Source: Pocillopora verrucosa (Eukaryota > Cnidaria > Anthozoa > Scleractinia > Pocilloporidae). Taken from it: DNA of 64,000 nt. The DNA lies in contig NC_089319.1 in NCBI RefSeq assembly GCF_036669915.1, forward strand, positions 18,300,204-18,364,203, written 5' to 3'. Below the pieces are notes generated by a model. The model was not told where the DNA came from. It did not search any database and saw nothing but the letters and a program-made list of their open reading frames with translations. The position numbers and the translations under genes were made by a program. Positions 19,501-31,288 of the stretch are shown piece after piece; the first letter of the stretch is position 1; each line of letters opens with the position of its first letter.

Positions 19501-22310
19501 AGCTTCCTGTGAAAGATGAAAGCAGCGAGAAAAAAGCCATGAACATTGTATGTCATTACTGTAATCAGCCTGGTCACAAAGCATCCAGCTGTCCATCAAA
19601 TCCCCACAAAGAAAACTATAAGGTTGGTTTAAAAATACCATATCGCAATGGATCATTTGAAGTATTTCAGTTCCCAAATCAATCATTTATACATCAAGGC
19701 TCAGTTGTTCAAGGGAAGGATAAAGCTATCCAATGGATAACTCGTTATCAAGTGCACAAGTGTTAACAGAACACACTGCACTATTCAGTGGACAGAGGTA
19801 TATCTAATGGATAGCAATATCCATCCTTCAAACAACTGGGGCCTGGATGACAGTTTTTAGGTATTTTCAATGTTATTTTTAGTTGCATACAACAGCCTTA
19901 TTCAGAGACAGTTGTTTACAACAAGGGGCATTGAACTGACTGGCTCAATGTTTGACCTGTAGTTGTCATGAGTTGTCCATAGATTTTTGTGTTTGAGAGG
20001 AAACGGTGGATTTGGATTCAATTGAATCTTCAAATGCCTACATGGACCCAACAGAAAATAATTGTCAAATACATCTTAATGCACTGAATAAGATCATTGT
20101 TACCCATAGCGTGAATGGGTAAAGTAATGAAAGCAGAAGTTCAAATCTTGCCATCTGCTGTTGTAACTAGCATGGATTTAAATCTCTGTCTTATTCAACA
20201 GATATTTTTATTGTTTTCAGTGAAAACATTGTGGTAACTTTTTTTAAAGCTGGCTGTCTTCTTAACCCTTTAACTCCCAAGATCTGATTGTTTTTTCTCC
20301 CCTCTAGTTGTTACACATTTCCTGGTAAATCAGTTAGGAGAATTTGGCATTAGATCAAATAACAACCTCTAAGTGACAAGTTTGAGTAATCTCGTTACCT
20401 TTTTTGCTGGATGATGCATAGATATTGTAGGGAGAAGTTACACGTTAATCACTTCTGGGAGTTAATGGGTTGAATGCAGTTACAGCTGGAGGTGGAAGTA
20501 TTTCTGTGTGTGACTGGGTTGCCCTAGTTATGAATTTGTTGGACTCTCAGGCAGGAATCCCTGTGTGTGTTCTTTGGCAAAACATGTTACTTTCACAATT
20601 TCTTCCTTCACTTAAGATGTGAAATGGGTTTTTTGGGAATTGAAAAAGGTGGATTGAAGACAAGCATCTAATCCAGTGGGAGCCTGTTTGCATGTTGCAA
20701 TGGAGACTGGAATCTCCTTTGCAGTGGACCTCTTTGCTGGAGTGCAGGCTTAACCTAAAATTGTTTTTTTTTTCTGCAGAATCAACAAGGGATGCATCAA
20801 AATATCAATGTAAATATTGTTCCAGTGACAACAAATGCACATTTGGATACTGATCGACCCATGATGAGAAGGCCTCTAGAAACAGTCACTTGTTTCAAGG
20901 TGGGTGTAAAGTTGTTATAGATCTGTCAAGGCTAATTAGATATGCAAACTACTTGGTTTGTCCCAAAGCCAACACCTTGCACTTTTGCATGTGATGAAGC
21001 CAAATTCTTCAATTAGAATGTTTCTGATTGACTTGCACAAACCTAAATTAATCACTGCAGTCAATAAAAACGAAGGGTGGTATGATGTAGAGCCCATAAA
21101 AACCCAGGGGAAAAGAAGCAAACAGTTAAAAGCATAGGAAACAGGAGTGAACATGTGGAATTTTGGCCCCAATTGTTCAAAGATTGGATAACGCTATCCA
21201 CTGGATAGATCTCTATACAGTGGATAATGCTATATGTTTTGTTATCACTTATCCACTGAATAGCAATTTATTTGTGGGATAGCATTATCCCACCTTTATG
21301 TAACTGGGCCCTGATTTTTTGAGAGATTGGTGCTATATTTCTATACCAATCAGAATGAGAAGGAAAACAAAAAAGAAGCAACCCTGTTTTACTTTTCTCT
21401 AACACTGGTTCATCTATAGGTACTTGCTTTTTTTCTAGAATGTTCTTGGTACATGCACATGTAGTCCAGGTACCAAAAGCTTGTAGGTTTCTTTGGAGTG
21501 TTTCGTGGATGTTAAACTTTTAACCCCCATGAGTGACCAACAACAATATCAGTATCAAGCAAACAAGTGATGAGAATAAAGAGAAATATTAACCAGGGGA
21601 TAATTGGTTGATCCAATACCAAATTCTCCAAACTAACATCACAAGAACTATAATACAGACAGAAAGGAGAATTACTAAAGAGATCTTAGGAGTTAAATGG
21701 TTAAAAAGCCAAAGAAAATCGGATTTTTGTTGATATTTAGAACAGCTGTGTCAACTTAATTTTTTTTCATTCCTTTTTCTCTCTGCTGTTCTCATAATTT
21801 TTTCATTTTATTTTCTGTTCAGTGTGGGGACAAAGGGCACTATGCAAACAAGGTGAGTCTGAATCACATCTGCTGTTAAAATTTTCAGTTTTTAATTTTC
21901 CTTCAGTGGTGTGGGTTTAAGCTTTGGCAGGGGTTGTGCTGAGTTCTGGAGCATGATGATCACCCTTAACTGTTTCTCAAGAGTGACCAAACAGAAATTT
22001 CCGCTCACAATATCTGTACATTTTCATTCAGAAAAGCAATGAGAAGTAAGAAAAATATCAACTATGGGATATTTCTTGATTGACACCAAATTCTCCAAGC
22101 TAAGAATGATGAAATATACCGCAGACAGTGCCAAGAATTGATCATTATACCTTAGAGGTGAAAGGATGGATGCCCCTAAACATTCTAAAAGCAGCTGCTG
22201 CCAATGTTGAGCTCAGAAAGTTTTGGCTCCTTGCGGTGGATCACTCTAAACCTATTTTTCTGTGAATTTTTCAGTGTCCTAAATCAAGATCAGAGTTAAT
22301 TGGATTATGA
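16546..22310 (+). CDS. CPSF4: CPSF4 / CPSF30, cleavage and polyadenylation factor
   Basis: Eight exons: 16546-16648, 17225-17428, 18171-18266, 18533-18626, 19490-19622, 20780-20899, 21823-21852 and 22275-22310. All are GT-AG and sum to 816 nt, 271 residues plus TGA; human CPSF4 is 269. Five CCCH fingers are visible in order: [76 protein letters not shown] and [19 protein letters not shown]. Two CCHC zinc knuckles follow: [14 protein letters not shown] and [14 protein letters not shown]. The protein is a subunit of the nuclear CPSF complex and helps recognise the AAUAAA signal before mRNA cleavage. The N-terminal motif [18 protein letters not shown] matches the family; its Lys is split by intron 1. 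Introns hold MITEs, a PLE tail pair and SINE relics. The second knuckle is built from the last three exons. Confidence 0.97.
16873..16960 (-). repeat. tRNA-like SINE relic in CPSF4 intron 1
   Basis: On the minus strand it reads gttggcttagcactgcactg, then catgggattaaatcccatac, then aggcctgaatttttttt. The tRNA-like order (weak A-box, B-box-like ATTAAATCC) and the T-run match the arms of the hairpin at 7350-7552. Confidence 0.55.
19065..19300. repeat. inverted pair of PLE 3' tails with hammerhead-like cores
   Basis: Two copies of the tail meet head to head inside CPSF4 intron 4. The minus copy (about 19065-19208) reads CTCTGATGAAGGGTTAAC, then AAAACGTCAGC. The plus copy (about 19209-19300) reads ctctgacaaagggttcaccc, then gaatgtcagc and agtggccaatttatgttatc. 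The minus copy keeps an intact CTGATGA; neither keeps a full GAAAC box. The outer end of the minus copy (tggtgctgcattggtgggag, complement gcagcaccac) matches 15470 and 60740. Confidence 0.65.
20262..20475 (+). repeat. TTAACCCTTT-type MITE, subfamily A, CPSF4 intron
   Basis: Starts taaccctttaactcccaaga and ends cacttctgggagttaatggg, giving terminal inverted repeats. Internal marks: ggagaatttggcattagatc and tagggagaagttacacgtta. Near twin of 28705-28908. Confidence 0.75.
21520..21705 (-). repeat. TTAACCCTTT-type MITE, subfamily B, CPSF4 intron
   Basis: Runs from ttaacccccatgagtgacca to aggagttaaatggttaaa. It shares gtgatgagaataaagagaaa and gatccaataccaaattctcc with the reverse complement of 27938-28142. 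Confidence 0.7.
21965..22175 (-). repeat. TTAACCCTTT-type MITE, subfamily B, CPSF4 last intron
   Basis: Runs from cccttaactgtttctcaaga to taccttagaggtgaaagg, with caatgagaagtaagaaaaat and tgacaccaaattctccaagc inside. Only about 260 bp from the copy at 21520. Confidence 0.65.
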
Positions 22311-24109
22311 GGCCAAGGAAGATGAAGTATTTTTATAAAGAGACACTTACTAGCTGTTCATACCTACAGAAGTGCTTGGACCATGGAGGAACTGATGCTC
22401 ACTCTTACTCTTTGTTAATATGTACCTATTGCATGTCCTTGATATACAAGTGTTATCATATACATCTTTGTAAGGGTAACATTTGGGCCTGATCCCATAG
22501 TCCTTCTAGTAAAATTTACCCAGGTGCAGTAGGAATGATCCTTTACTTTTTTTGTAACATTATCTTACAGTGTAGCTTTGTGGAAGGTACAAAAGCATGT
22601 TTAATGTACCAATGTGTGACAATGTGCCGCAAGGAAACTTAGATAAAGGCTAGTAAATGTTGAGTCTGTCATTTATGAAATTTGCATTAGTGATGACTAA
22701 AACATTTGAAAAGGGGTATTGAAATATTCTTCTGAATTCTTTAAAAAGGGTTGTAAAATCCTAGTGTTGTAACATAGCATATAAGAATGTTTTTTTTATG
22801 AAAAAATTTTAAGCGACATGGTTGTGTTGATAGTTGAAGATCTCTGAGTAAGGAGTGCTATTGTAAAGTAAGCTTTTTGCAAGAGCAGTATTGTCAAATA
22901 AATTAACTCAGTCCCCCATCTTATCTGTCACATCTCCCATTAAGAATTAAGGGACCTATTTAAGGAAGTGTGAGATTCTGTTTACATGACTTTGGTAAGT
23001 CTATGTTTGACAGTTCTCAACCTCCTTATGGTCCAGTCTTCCTCAATCTCCACCTAAAGGGGTACATCTCAGTCTTTGCAGATTAAAAAGTTTAGTGCAA
23101 ATGCTTCAAATTCCCCTATGGCAATTCACCTTGAAATTTCTGAAACATGATTTACCAAAAAGTACACACAAATATTGTAGCTCCTTTGTCTCAGTCGATG
23201 CTTTACCCGGAAGATTTGCCTGTCTCGTTCAGTTTGTGCTTTGAGAACAAACAAGTGTAAACGCTTTCAGTTATTATTATTATTATTTTTTTTTTGAAGA
23301 GTTTAGCCCAGATATTTCAAATTCCCCTCTTGCAATTCACCTTGAAATTTCTGAAACAGGATTTAACGAAAGGAGAAACAAATACTGTGGCCCCTTTAAT
23401 TCGGTCAATGCTCCACCCAGAAGTTTTCCCAGTGTCTCATTTGGGTTGCTTTGAGAGCGAACAAGTGTAAACTTTCTTAGTTATTTATATCTACCAAATG
23501 TACCTTGCTCACTTGAAAAGTTGAGAAGGTAAGACAAAAACGAGTAGTAGAAACAGCCACTAGGAAATTTAATTTTCGCAAGTGTCCGAAGAATGGGCGA
23601 GGTTAGCGTTTGCACTCCTAATGCGTCACTCCGGTACGTCGTGATAGCTTGGCTCCCTTGCGTGACTCACGCTTCGTGTTCGCCTGAGAGACGCAAAAAA
23701 AAAACCATCATTATTGAAGAAAAAAATAGCCCATGATGTATATACTGAGGCTTTTGTCTAAGAATGACTTTGACTGCGCCATCTTTGCTTATATTTCAAT
23801 GGGCTCCACAATTTTGCTCGTGAACCAGTACTGGAAAAGTTGTGATGAATTCTTTAGGTAAAAGGTCTATGGAATTTTAGGGTTGAAAAATGTCAGTGTT
23901 CTCTCATACTTCAGTAAAGGGTCTTTTCTTTAATTATAATTTATTTCAATTTTAGCAGATTTCATCCTTGTATTGTAATAATCCAGGCTATTCTATTCTT
24001 GTAGATGTCATAAATTATTAGTTTTGTGCCTTGTGACGCTCACATGGACGCTCACCTTGGCCGCTCACATGACAACCGAGAGACTGAGGACAAATTAATT
24101 TGATTTACA
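22311..24109. other. CPSF4-GALK1 intergenic region with a diverged tandem duplication
   Basis: CPSF4 3' UTR followed by the GALK1 promoter side. An aataaa at about 22896-22901 is a candidate CPSF4 poly(A) signal. It contains the roughly 200-bp duplication at 23085-23490. No further gene recognised. Confidence 0.6.
23085..23490 (+). repeat. diverged tandem duplication, unit about 205 bp
   Basis: Copy 1 (23085-23285) and copy 2 (23297-23490) share ttcaaattcccct, gcaattcaccttgaaatttc and gaacaaacaagtgtaaac (gagcgaacaagtgtaaac in copy 2). A short ATT run lies between them. Non-coding. Confidence 0.75.
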
Positions 24110-27100
24110 ATGGCGTCCGCAGACATTCTTCAGATAGCGAAAACTTCTTTCGAAGAAAAATTTCAGGCTTGTCCTACGATTGCTGTTTGTGCACCTGGAA
24201 GAGTTAATCTCATTGGGGAGCATACAGACTACAATGATGGCTTTGTTTTTCCAATGGTAAGGGAGTATTAGATAACTGTGTGTATTCGTGGCGTTGGACG
24301 CGCTCCTTGGATAATTATTCTCCTAAGGTTTAGTTTTATTTTATTTATTTATAAATTTATTTTTATTTTTTCCATGAATGAGCAGTTGATAAATGATGCA
24401 TCTTAAAGAAGAAATTTAGTATCCGTCAATTCTTGTGGTGGTTTAGTCGAACTAAACTATAAATTTCAAGTCTGTACGTATCTTTAAGCTTGTAGCTGGA
24501 TGTTCAAGTTCTTTCTAAGTTTTATGATATGTTTATTTTAATCCAATTCTATTCCTTGGTGATTTCTAACATATTTTTTTTTTCGTAGTTAGTTATAATC
24601 AGTTACAGTCTTTGAGTTTACGTTGTTGGTTAATGCATTTTATTAGGGAATAAGGGGGGGGGGAGAGAGAGGAATTCTCAAGTAGATTGCTAGGGGTGGG
24701 TAAGAGTAAATTGAGTGGCTATGTGGTATACGGATCTGGAAGCTCGCTGTCTTTTGACGGTAAGCTTCCTGATCTTGGTATTTCTGTCCTCAGAAATTCT
24801 AGATTTTGCCTTTTATTTAGGTTTGTGCTTATAAGAAAAGTCATTTTGGAAATTTTTTTCAAGTGGACAAGGGATAGAATTATAAATACCTTATAAATTT
24901 ATTGAGGTTGACTGATCTCTTTGGAAATGACACAGGATATTCTAGCTTGGTTAAACCTCTTTAATTTGCACACTTTATCTAAAAGGTTTTAAAACCCTAC
25001 CCCTCACAGTAACATTGTTATGGCCTTTCTTGGAGTGCAGCCTACTTAACTCAATAACCAAATGATTGAGCAGTGAACTAAATTGTGTTGCTTTGTATTT
25101 TCTGCAGGCTTTAGAGCTTGTGACAGTAATAGTTGGAAGAAAGTCAGACAGTGATGTTTGTCAGTTAGGTACTATTGCAAAAGGTGCAGATGAGCCATTG
25201 ATGATTTCATTTCCTGCCCCAACACCAGAGAAGCCCTTGATTCCTGGCAAGCCATCTTGGGCTAACTATGTCAAGGGTGTCATTGCTAACTTTCCAGGAG
25301 AAATCCCTACTTTTGATGCCATGATTGCAACCTCAGTTCCTTTGGGAGGAGGGTTGTCTAGTTCTGCATCTCTCGAAGTTGCCACTTATACTTTTCTTGA
25401 AAAACTAACTGGGAAAGAGCAAAAAGACTTGAAGGCAAAGGCTTTGGTATGTCAAAAAGCAGAGCATGACTTTGCTAAGATGCCATGTGGGATAATGGAT
25501 CAGTTTATCTCTGTTATGGGAAAGAAAGGCAATGCTCTTCTGCTTGATTGTAGGTAAGATATTTGATTCAAAGGAATATATGACATAGCTCTAGGGGTAT
25601 AGCTGGTGGGAGGGTGGAGGGTCAGGGTGCCATTCACCCCAAACCCTCATGAGATAAATTTTGGAAGGATATTTTGGCTTATAAGGACCAAGACTAGAAT
25701 GGAGTACTTAATGTTACATAGAATGCGATTCATTTCTGCGGCTACTTTCAAGGCCATTTCTTCTCCATGGCATACTTGCTTATAGTAATCAGTGCTGTTA
25801 CTTATTGATATTATTATTCAATTACTCAAACCGGCATAGTTGTCCAAGGAGCAGTGCTTGCAGAGTTTTTGTCAGTTGTGTGATAAACTCATGGCTTTGC
25901 CATGGTAATGATCACGAGAATGAATGTTGAACATTTTTTCTTTAGATCTATGGAAGCCAAACTTGTGCCAATGACAAACCCTGATTTAGTTGTTCTAGTA
26001 ACTAATTCCAATGTGCGGCATGAACTAACAGGAAGTGAGTACCCAACAAGAAGGAAACAATGTGAAACAGCAGCAGCAGCATTAGGAAAACTAAGTCTTA
26101 GGGAAGCTACCATGGCTGAACTGGAAGGTAACTGGTATAGAAAAGTATTTTTAATTTTTTTTTCCCTTTGGCATGCTCTCAGTAATCTTTGAAACTAAAG
26201 AGGAGGCGACTACTTACTTAGGAAGAGCACATGCTAGACAACTATAAAAAATATTCATAGTTCATGAAATTTTTTCACGCTTTCTTCAATTCAGAGCAAT
26301 AAAATTACCATTTATCAAAAAATACAACTTTTTTTCTTTTTTCTCTTTTATTTTAAGTTAAAGTCCATAATTAGAATTCAACAAAGTAACACAAGTGAGA
26401 GCTGAATGGCTTTTCCTGCTTCACCTGACATAAACTTGTACAATCCTAGAGCCAGATTAGTCATATATTAGGAAGTAATACGAATTACTCTTTTGAAATG
26501 AGCTAGAACAAACTGTTATTCTAATTTATAGCCAGCAAAGGAAAGCTAGAAGATGTTGTGTTCCGCAGAGCAAGGCATGTGATTGGAGAAATTCAAAGAA
26601 CTACTGAAGCTGCGGCAGCCATTGAAAAGGAGGAATATGAGAAGTTTGGAAAACTGATGGTGGAAAGTCACAACTCATTACGGTATTATATACAAACTGT
26701 GTTAGATTTGACTAAATACATCTTAATTTAAAAATTTTTGTATTTATTGTGTGGTTGGCTTGGCAAGAGGCACAGTGAAGCAGATCCTGTTCTTTTACTG
26801 GTTATATGTGTTCAGAAGGTGATCTGCTCTTGGTTGCATGCCTTGTTCTTGCGATGGCAATATTCTTTACTGTGATATTATGCATATTACAAAAATCCTT
26901 TTTTGTTTAAACTTGTCTCATCATTATGGTGTGATAATGGATTCCAAAGGAGATAGCCTTAAAATGGTCCACAAAACCACACATAACCAAAAACATCTGG
27001 CTTACATCCAGCCATCTTGAAAGGCTGAACTTGGTAAACTTAGCAAATTTTAGTGGAATGACTGTGCTCATTTTTTTTTAATCTCCATATTTTTCCATGT

Positions 27101-28237
27101 GTTCAGTTAAATTATTTGATACCATGTCAGAAATATTAACAATTGATGTTTCTTGTGTGTTTTGATTGTAGAGATGATTATGAAGTTAGCTGTGAAGAGC
27201 TTGACCTACTGGTTAAACTTGCTATGGAGGTAGGTGGGGTGTACGGTTCCCGTATGACGGGTGGTGGCTTTGGTGGGTGTACTGTTACTCTGGTGAAGAA
27301 GTCCTCAGTTGACAGTCTCATAAAACACATTCAGGTTAGTTTTACTACACTACTAATGGCTCTAAAGTTTGCTTGGAATGCAGGTGTATTTTTGGGGAGT
27401 GGATGCTAAGTTCTTCTTAGTCTAAAGTTTGACTGTGGTCTTGACTTTTTGAAGCAAATGAAAGTTCATGTAAATCACCTTTTTTGACTGGGGACTAATA
27501 GATCATCTGTGTTTTCTTTAATTTTTTTGTTTTTTGTTTTTTTTTTGTTAGAAACACATCATGACATAGCAAAATGGCCATTATTAAAAATGAATGTTTT
27601 AGTCTTGCAATCACTTTGCTTCAGGCAATGATGTGATCTATGATAATCTGTTGAATAATATTTTACATAAAAACATGTCAATAACCATGCAAAAATAGGA
27701 TAAATCTTTCATTATTCCATTGCAAATGTTGCAATCTGATTGGCTAAGCTAATTGCTCTCGATTTGATTATGGATAGAGTGTAAAATGAGTACACTGTTA
27801 GCAAATAGATTAAAAAACATTAGCTTGACTTGTTTGGTTTTGAAAAACTAGCAGATATATGCATGTGCCTGCACCAAACCAAAACCTAGAAGATAAAAGC
27901 ATGCACCTGCACCAATCTTTGTTTGGTTTCATTAACCTTTTCACTTCCAAGATCTCAATTGTAATTCTCCTTAATGCCTGTCATATGGTTACTATGATGT
28001 TATGTTGGAGAATTTGGTTTTGGATCAACTGATAATCTCCTAATTGTTATCTTTCTTAATTCTCATCACATGTCTGCTTGACACTGTATTGATATTGTAG
28101 GGAGAAATTCTGTGGTGGTCACTCTTGACAGTTAATGGTTAATATATATATATTTTTTTCACCAGGATGGCTATGGAAACAAGGCTACATGTTTAGTGAC
28201 CAGCCCAGCTGATGGAGCTAAAGCTCTAAGTCTTTAA
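24110..28237 (+). CDS. GALK1: galactokinase
   Basis: Six exons: 24110-24256, 25108-25553, 25946-26127, 26532-26682, 27172-27334 and 28166-28237. All are GT-AG and sum to 1161 nt, 386 residues plus TAA; human GALK1 is 392. The enzyme phosphorylates galactose at C1 using ATP, the first committed step of the Leloir pathway, in the cytosol. The galactokinase signature [15 protein letters not shown] is at residues 30-44, with Arg31 at the catalytic-arginine position. The GHMP ATP-binding loop [13 protein letters not shown] is at about 127-139. [12 protein letters not shown] holds the catalytic Asp180. The third GHMP motif [12 protein letters not shown] lies at about 334-345. All key residues are present. 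It is convergent with the BRF2-like gene. An intron carries a subfamily B MITE (27938-28142). A poly(A) signal candidate (aataaa) is at about 28505. Confidence 0.97.
27938..28142 (+). repeat. TTAACCCTTT-type MITE, subfamily B, GALK1 last intron
   Basis: Begins aaccttttcacttccaagat and ends cactcttgacagttaatggt. It contains ggagaatttggttttggatc and tgatattgtagggagaaatt. It ends about 25 bp before the last GALK1 acceptor. Confidence 0.72.
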
Positions 28238-28704
28238 TATTTGAAGTTATTGTGCTATTACTTGGGCATCACTTACATTATGTTTTCAAGAATTGAACTC
28301 TAAAAAAAAAGCAGTCTAAGTAAATCATTCAAAGGTGTGGTCAAGATGGTTTAGGTGATGGATTGCACATTATGCTGTTATCATGAAATTTCACGAAAAT
28401 AATTTAATTTATAGGTTTTCCAGTAATAGAATTATTTAACCTTGAGAGGTGTCAGTATTTTAGTTAGAAAGAATGTACTTTTTATGATGAAAATACACTG
28501 TACCAATAAAGCAAAATATTTTCTTGTCCATTGTGTTGTTCTTCCTAGTTTGGGTAAATTTTATATCCTCAGTAACTACCAAAAATCTTGTATGGGAGGT
28601 GTTTGCCTGTGGAGCAAATTGTGCTCTTTTCCCTGTTTGCATTCAAACTTGGCTCTATATCCCAGTGAAATGAGTCTTGCGCATTATATGCAAAAGTCTC
28701 ACTT

Positions 28705-28908
28705 AACCCTTAAACTGCCAGGATCTGGCCATTTTCTCCCCTATAGCTTCTACTCATTTCCTTGTAAACTAGTTGCGAGAATTTGGTGTTAGATCAGGAT
28801 AACTTTTACCTGATATATTTGAGTACTCTCAATACCAGTTTGCTGGACAGTGGCTGGATATTGTAGGGAGAAGTTACATGTGAATCACTTCTGGGAGCTA
28901 AAGGGTTA
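28705..28908 (+). repeat. TTAACCCTTT-type MITE, subfamily A
   Basis: Runs from ttaacccttaaactgccagg to cacttctgggagctaaaggg. Very close to 20262-20475 over its whole length. Confidence 0.75.
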
Positions 28909-29007
28909 AATGTAGTTGGATAGTCTCCTCCGGTCATTCATGATTCAAAATAACCTTGCAGTTTCAAGTATAGCTTGTTACAAAGTTCTGTCCATGTTAC
29001 AAAAATT

Positions 29008-29218
29008 TAACCCTTTCACTCTGAAGATCTCACTAGAAATTTTCCTTGCTGCCTGCCATACAATTCTCAAGGTGTTAATTTGGAGAATTTGGTATCGGAT
29101 CAACTAATAAATCCCTAATTTATATCTTTCTTTATTCTCATTACATTTCTGCTTGTTATTTTATTGATATTGTAAGGAGAAATTCTCTCTTGGTCACTCC
29201 CATTGAAGGGTTATTATA
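29008..29218 (+). repeat. TTAACCCTTT-type MITE, subfamily B
   Basis: Runs from ttaaccctttcactctgaag to cactcccattgaagggttat. Shares gagaatttggtatcggatca and ttgatattgtaaggagaaat with 27938-28142. Confidence 0.75.
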
Positions 29219-29794
29219 GATCTTGTTCATCTGATTGTTTCATTGTCCCAATAGAAATCATGTGATTGTACACAAGGGATTGTCTTCTCTGAAAATTGGA
29301 CTTCTTTGAGATCCAGAGGATTTTAGTCACCATTTTGTGTCATTTTCAATTGCCACTCAGCCCTAACAGGGGTTTTATAGAATTTTTTGAAGTAGCCATC
29401 ACACTCTGCAAAAGTAGGTGACAATGAAAAGTTAATTAAATGCCAAAAGGTAATTATCTTGACCAGAGAAACCAGCAATACGTTTTAAAGTTGCTGATAG
29501 AACTCCAGTGGTGGCTAGCATGATTTGAAACCCCTGCACTAATAGGACCACAGCTTGTATGTATTAATGAAAAAAGAATAACAAATATGATGGCAAAATG
29601 CAAAATGGGCATGAAGACATGAGGAATTTCACATGAAACACAAAATAGGCATGTCAACATTTCCTGCACTCAAATTAAGGCAGGAACCTCTGTCAATTCT
29701 AGTTGCTAAACAATAAATAGATAAACTGAGTTGAAATGAAAGTTGCGAGGACTGTCTTTAAATGATAATTTCACTGATTATTTCAGCCTGTCTT

Positions 29795-31288
29795 TTATTG
29801 ACTTTGTCCTTCTGCTTGATAAGAGTCATCTTTCTGAAGATTCCTTATTCGTTCCACTTCAGCAACAGACTTCAAATAATGATGCATATCAGACTCGCTG
29901 ATATCAAGTTCATCCAGATCTTCTCTCTCCCCCTCAGGGTCACAGCTGCCCTGAAGATCAACCATTCTTGATTCAAAATAACCATCCATCAACTCTTCTT
30001 CAGAGTAGCCACTTCTCAACAGGCCTTCTATCAAGGTATCATTATCATCCAGCTCACTGTCGATGCTAAACTCTAGAGCATCTGCAGAAGTACACTGCTG
30101 GCCTCTGTCAACACCATCAACATGCAAATTGTGTGTTACTGGATCCCCTGTTACACCACCATCCTTACTTTGGTTAGTTAAAGAACTGCTTGAACCTGAA
30201 GGATCAGCCAGGGCATCATTAGTAGAAGAACTGTCTTCACTTGAGCTGCAAAGCTGTTGTGTTTTTTCCTTGTCTATGCGCGCTTTAGCCATCTGTATCT
30301 TTCTCTTACGATTGTTTTGTGCAAGTTCTTTCCTCTTCATATACAGAGACTTAACTGCAGACAAATCCATCTTTCCGCAGTTTTTGTGGAAATCAACAAT
30401 GTCATCAATATGCCTTGCAATGGCAGTTGTCTTAAGTGATTTTGGAATCCAGGGTACATCTTTTGCCAGTTCAATTAAACCCCTTCTGGTATTCTTTGAT
30501 TGTGATTTTAGCTGGGTGTCTGTCACAGAATTTTTTCCTAACACTTCTGCAATCTTTTCTTTGCGTGGAGGGATTCTTTTACCTTCCAGTACAATAAGAA
30601 CCAAAGCCATAGCAGAGGCAAAGTGATTTCTCTCACCGACCAGACTGAAGTACTTAAAAATGTGAAACAAATCAAAGCAGGTCTTCTCAGCAGACTTATC
30701 CTCAACATCCAACTGAGCAAGAACACATCCTAGCGAAGACTCAGTTCCAATCGGCTCCAATTGAAGATCGAGAGCTTTTAAAATGATTTTCACCGATTTA
30801 CCGAGACTAAACATGTTACATTGCGCGATCTCGGCCATACGTCTGTAGTTTATTTGCATGTGATTCCTCCTGCAAACGATAAACAGGCAACTCGCAGCAA
30901 GAATGTCCCTGTGACGACTTATATGTCGAATTTCTCCTGATTTAATTTTTGATGTTACAGTTGTTAAGAGAAAATCCTTTGCTTCCTTTACAGTTTCGTT
31001 CGGAAGATTCATGCGCTTTGCAAGCTCAAACAGGAACTTCTGAAGTCGCTTTTTAGAAACTGAAGTATCGCTTGTCGGTAGTCGCTGCCTTACTGTACTT
31101 GGTAGATCGTAACGTCCATCAAACTTTGCCGTACCATCAGCTGTCATGGCGGTGTAGCCATTTTGACGATCAACGTCAAAGTTGAAAACTCTACCCTCCA
31201 CAACAGCTCCACACTCTGTACAAACTAGTTCTCCTCCTTCTTCTACATCAACTGCCTCTCTGTTGCAAACGGGGCACTTTGATGGCAT
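29795..31288 (-). CDS. BRF2: BRF2-like TFIIIB subunit (TFIIB family)
   Basis: Intronless 497-residue TFIIB-family protein. The zinc ribbon uses C5, C8, C23 and C26 (CPVCNREAVDVEEGGELVCT then ECG). Two cyclin-like folds follow, roughly residues 75-170 (CLFIVCRRNHMQINYRRMAE) and 180-290 (HFASAMALVLIVLEGKRIPP). The tail is basic, then acidic, and ends DISESDMHHYLKSVAEVERI, resembling the short C-terminal motif of vertebrate BRF2 rather than the long BRF1 tail. BRF2 works in TFIIIB at type 3 RNA polymerase III promoters such as U6; that role is assigned by homology. BRF2 of vertebrates is about 420 residues, so this copy is longer, mainly in the acidic region. The stop codon lies within CAATAAAAG, so a poly(A) signal overlaps the end of the ORF. 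The BRF2 over BRF1 assignment is likely but not certain. Confidence 0.85.
   Translation of the reverse strand: MPSKCPVCNREAVDVEEGGELVCTECGAVVEGRVFNFDVDRQNGYTAMTADGTAKFDGRYDLPSTVRQRLPTSDTSVSKKRLQKFLFELAKRMNLPNETVKEAKDFLLTTVTSKIKSGEIRHISRHRDILAASCLFIVCRRNHMQINYRRMAEIAQCNMFSLGKSVKIILKALDLQLEPIGTESSLGCVLAQLDVEDKSAEKTCFDLFHIFKYFSLVGERNHFASAMALVLIVLEGKRIPPRKEKIAEVLGKNSVTDTQLKSQSKNTRRGLIELAKDVPWIPKSLKTTAIARHIDDIVDFHKNCGKMDLSAVKSLYMKRKELAQNNRKRKIQMAKARIDKEKTQQLCSSSEDSSSTNDALADPSGSSSSLTNQSKDGGVTGDPVTHNLHVDGVDRGQQCTSADALEFSIDSELDDNDTLIEGLLRSGYSEEELMDGYFESRMVDLQGSCDPEGEREDLDELDISESDMHHYLKSVAEVERIRNLQKDDSYQAEGQSQ

Larger units (their letters stand above)
28238..29794. other. GALK1/BRF2 convergent intergenic region with two MITEs
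   Basis: The 3' flanks of two convergent genes. MITEs lie at 28705-28908 and 29008-29218. The frames at 28442-28792 and 28460-28642 lie on opposite strands and are not called. Confidence 0.6.
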
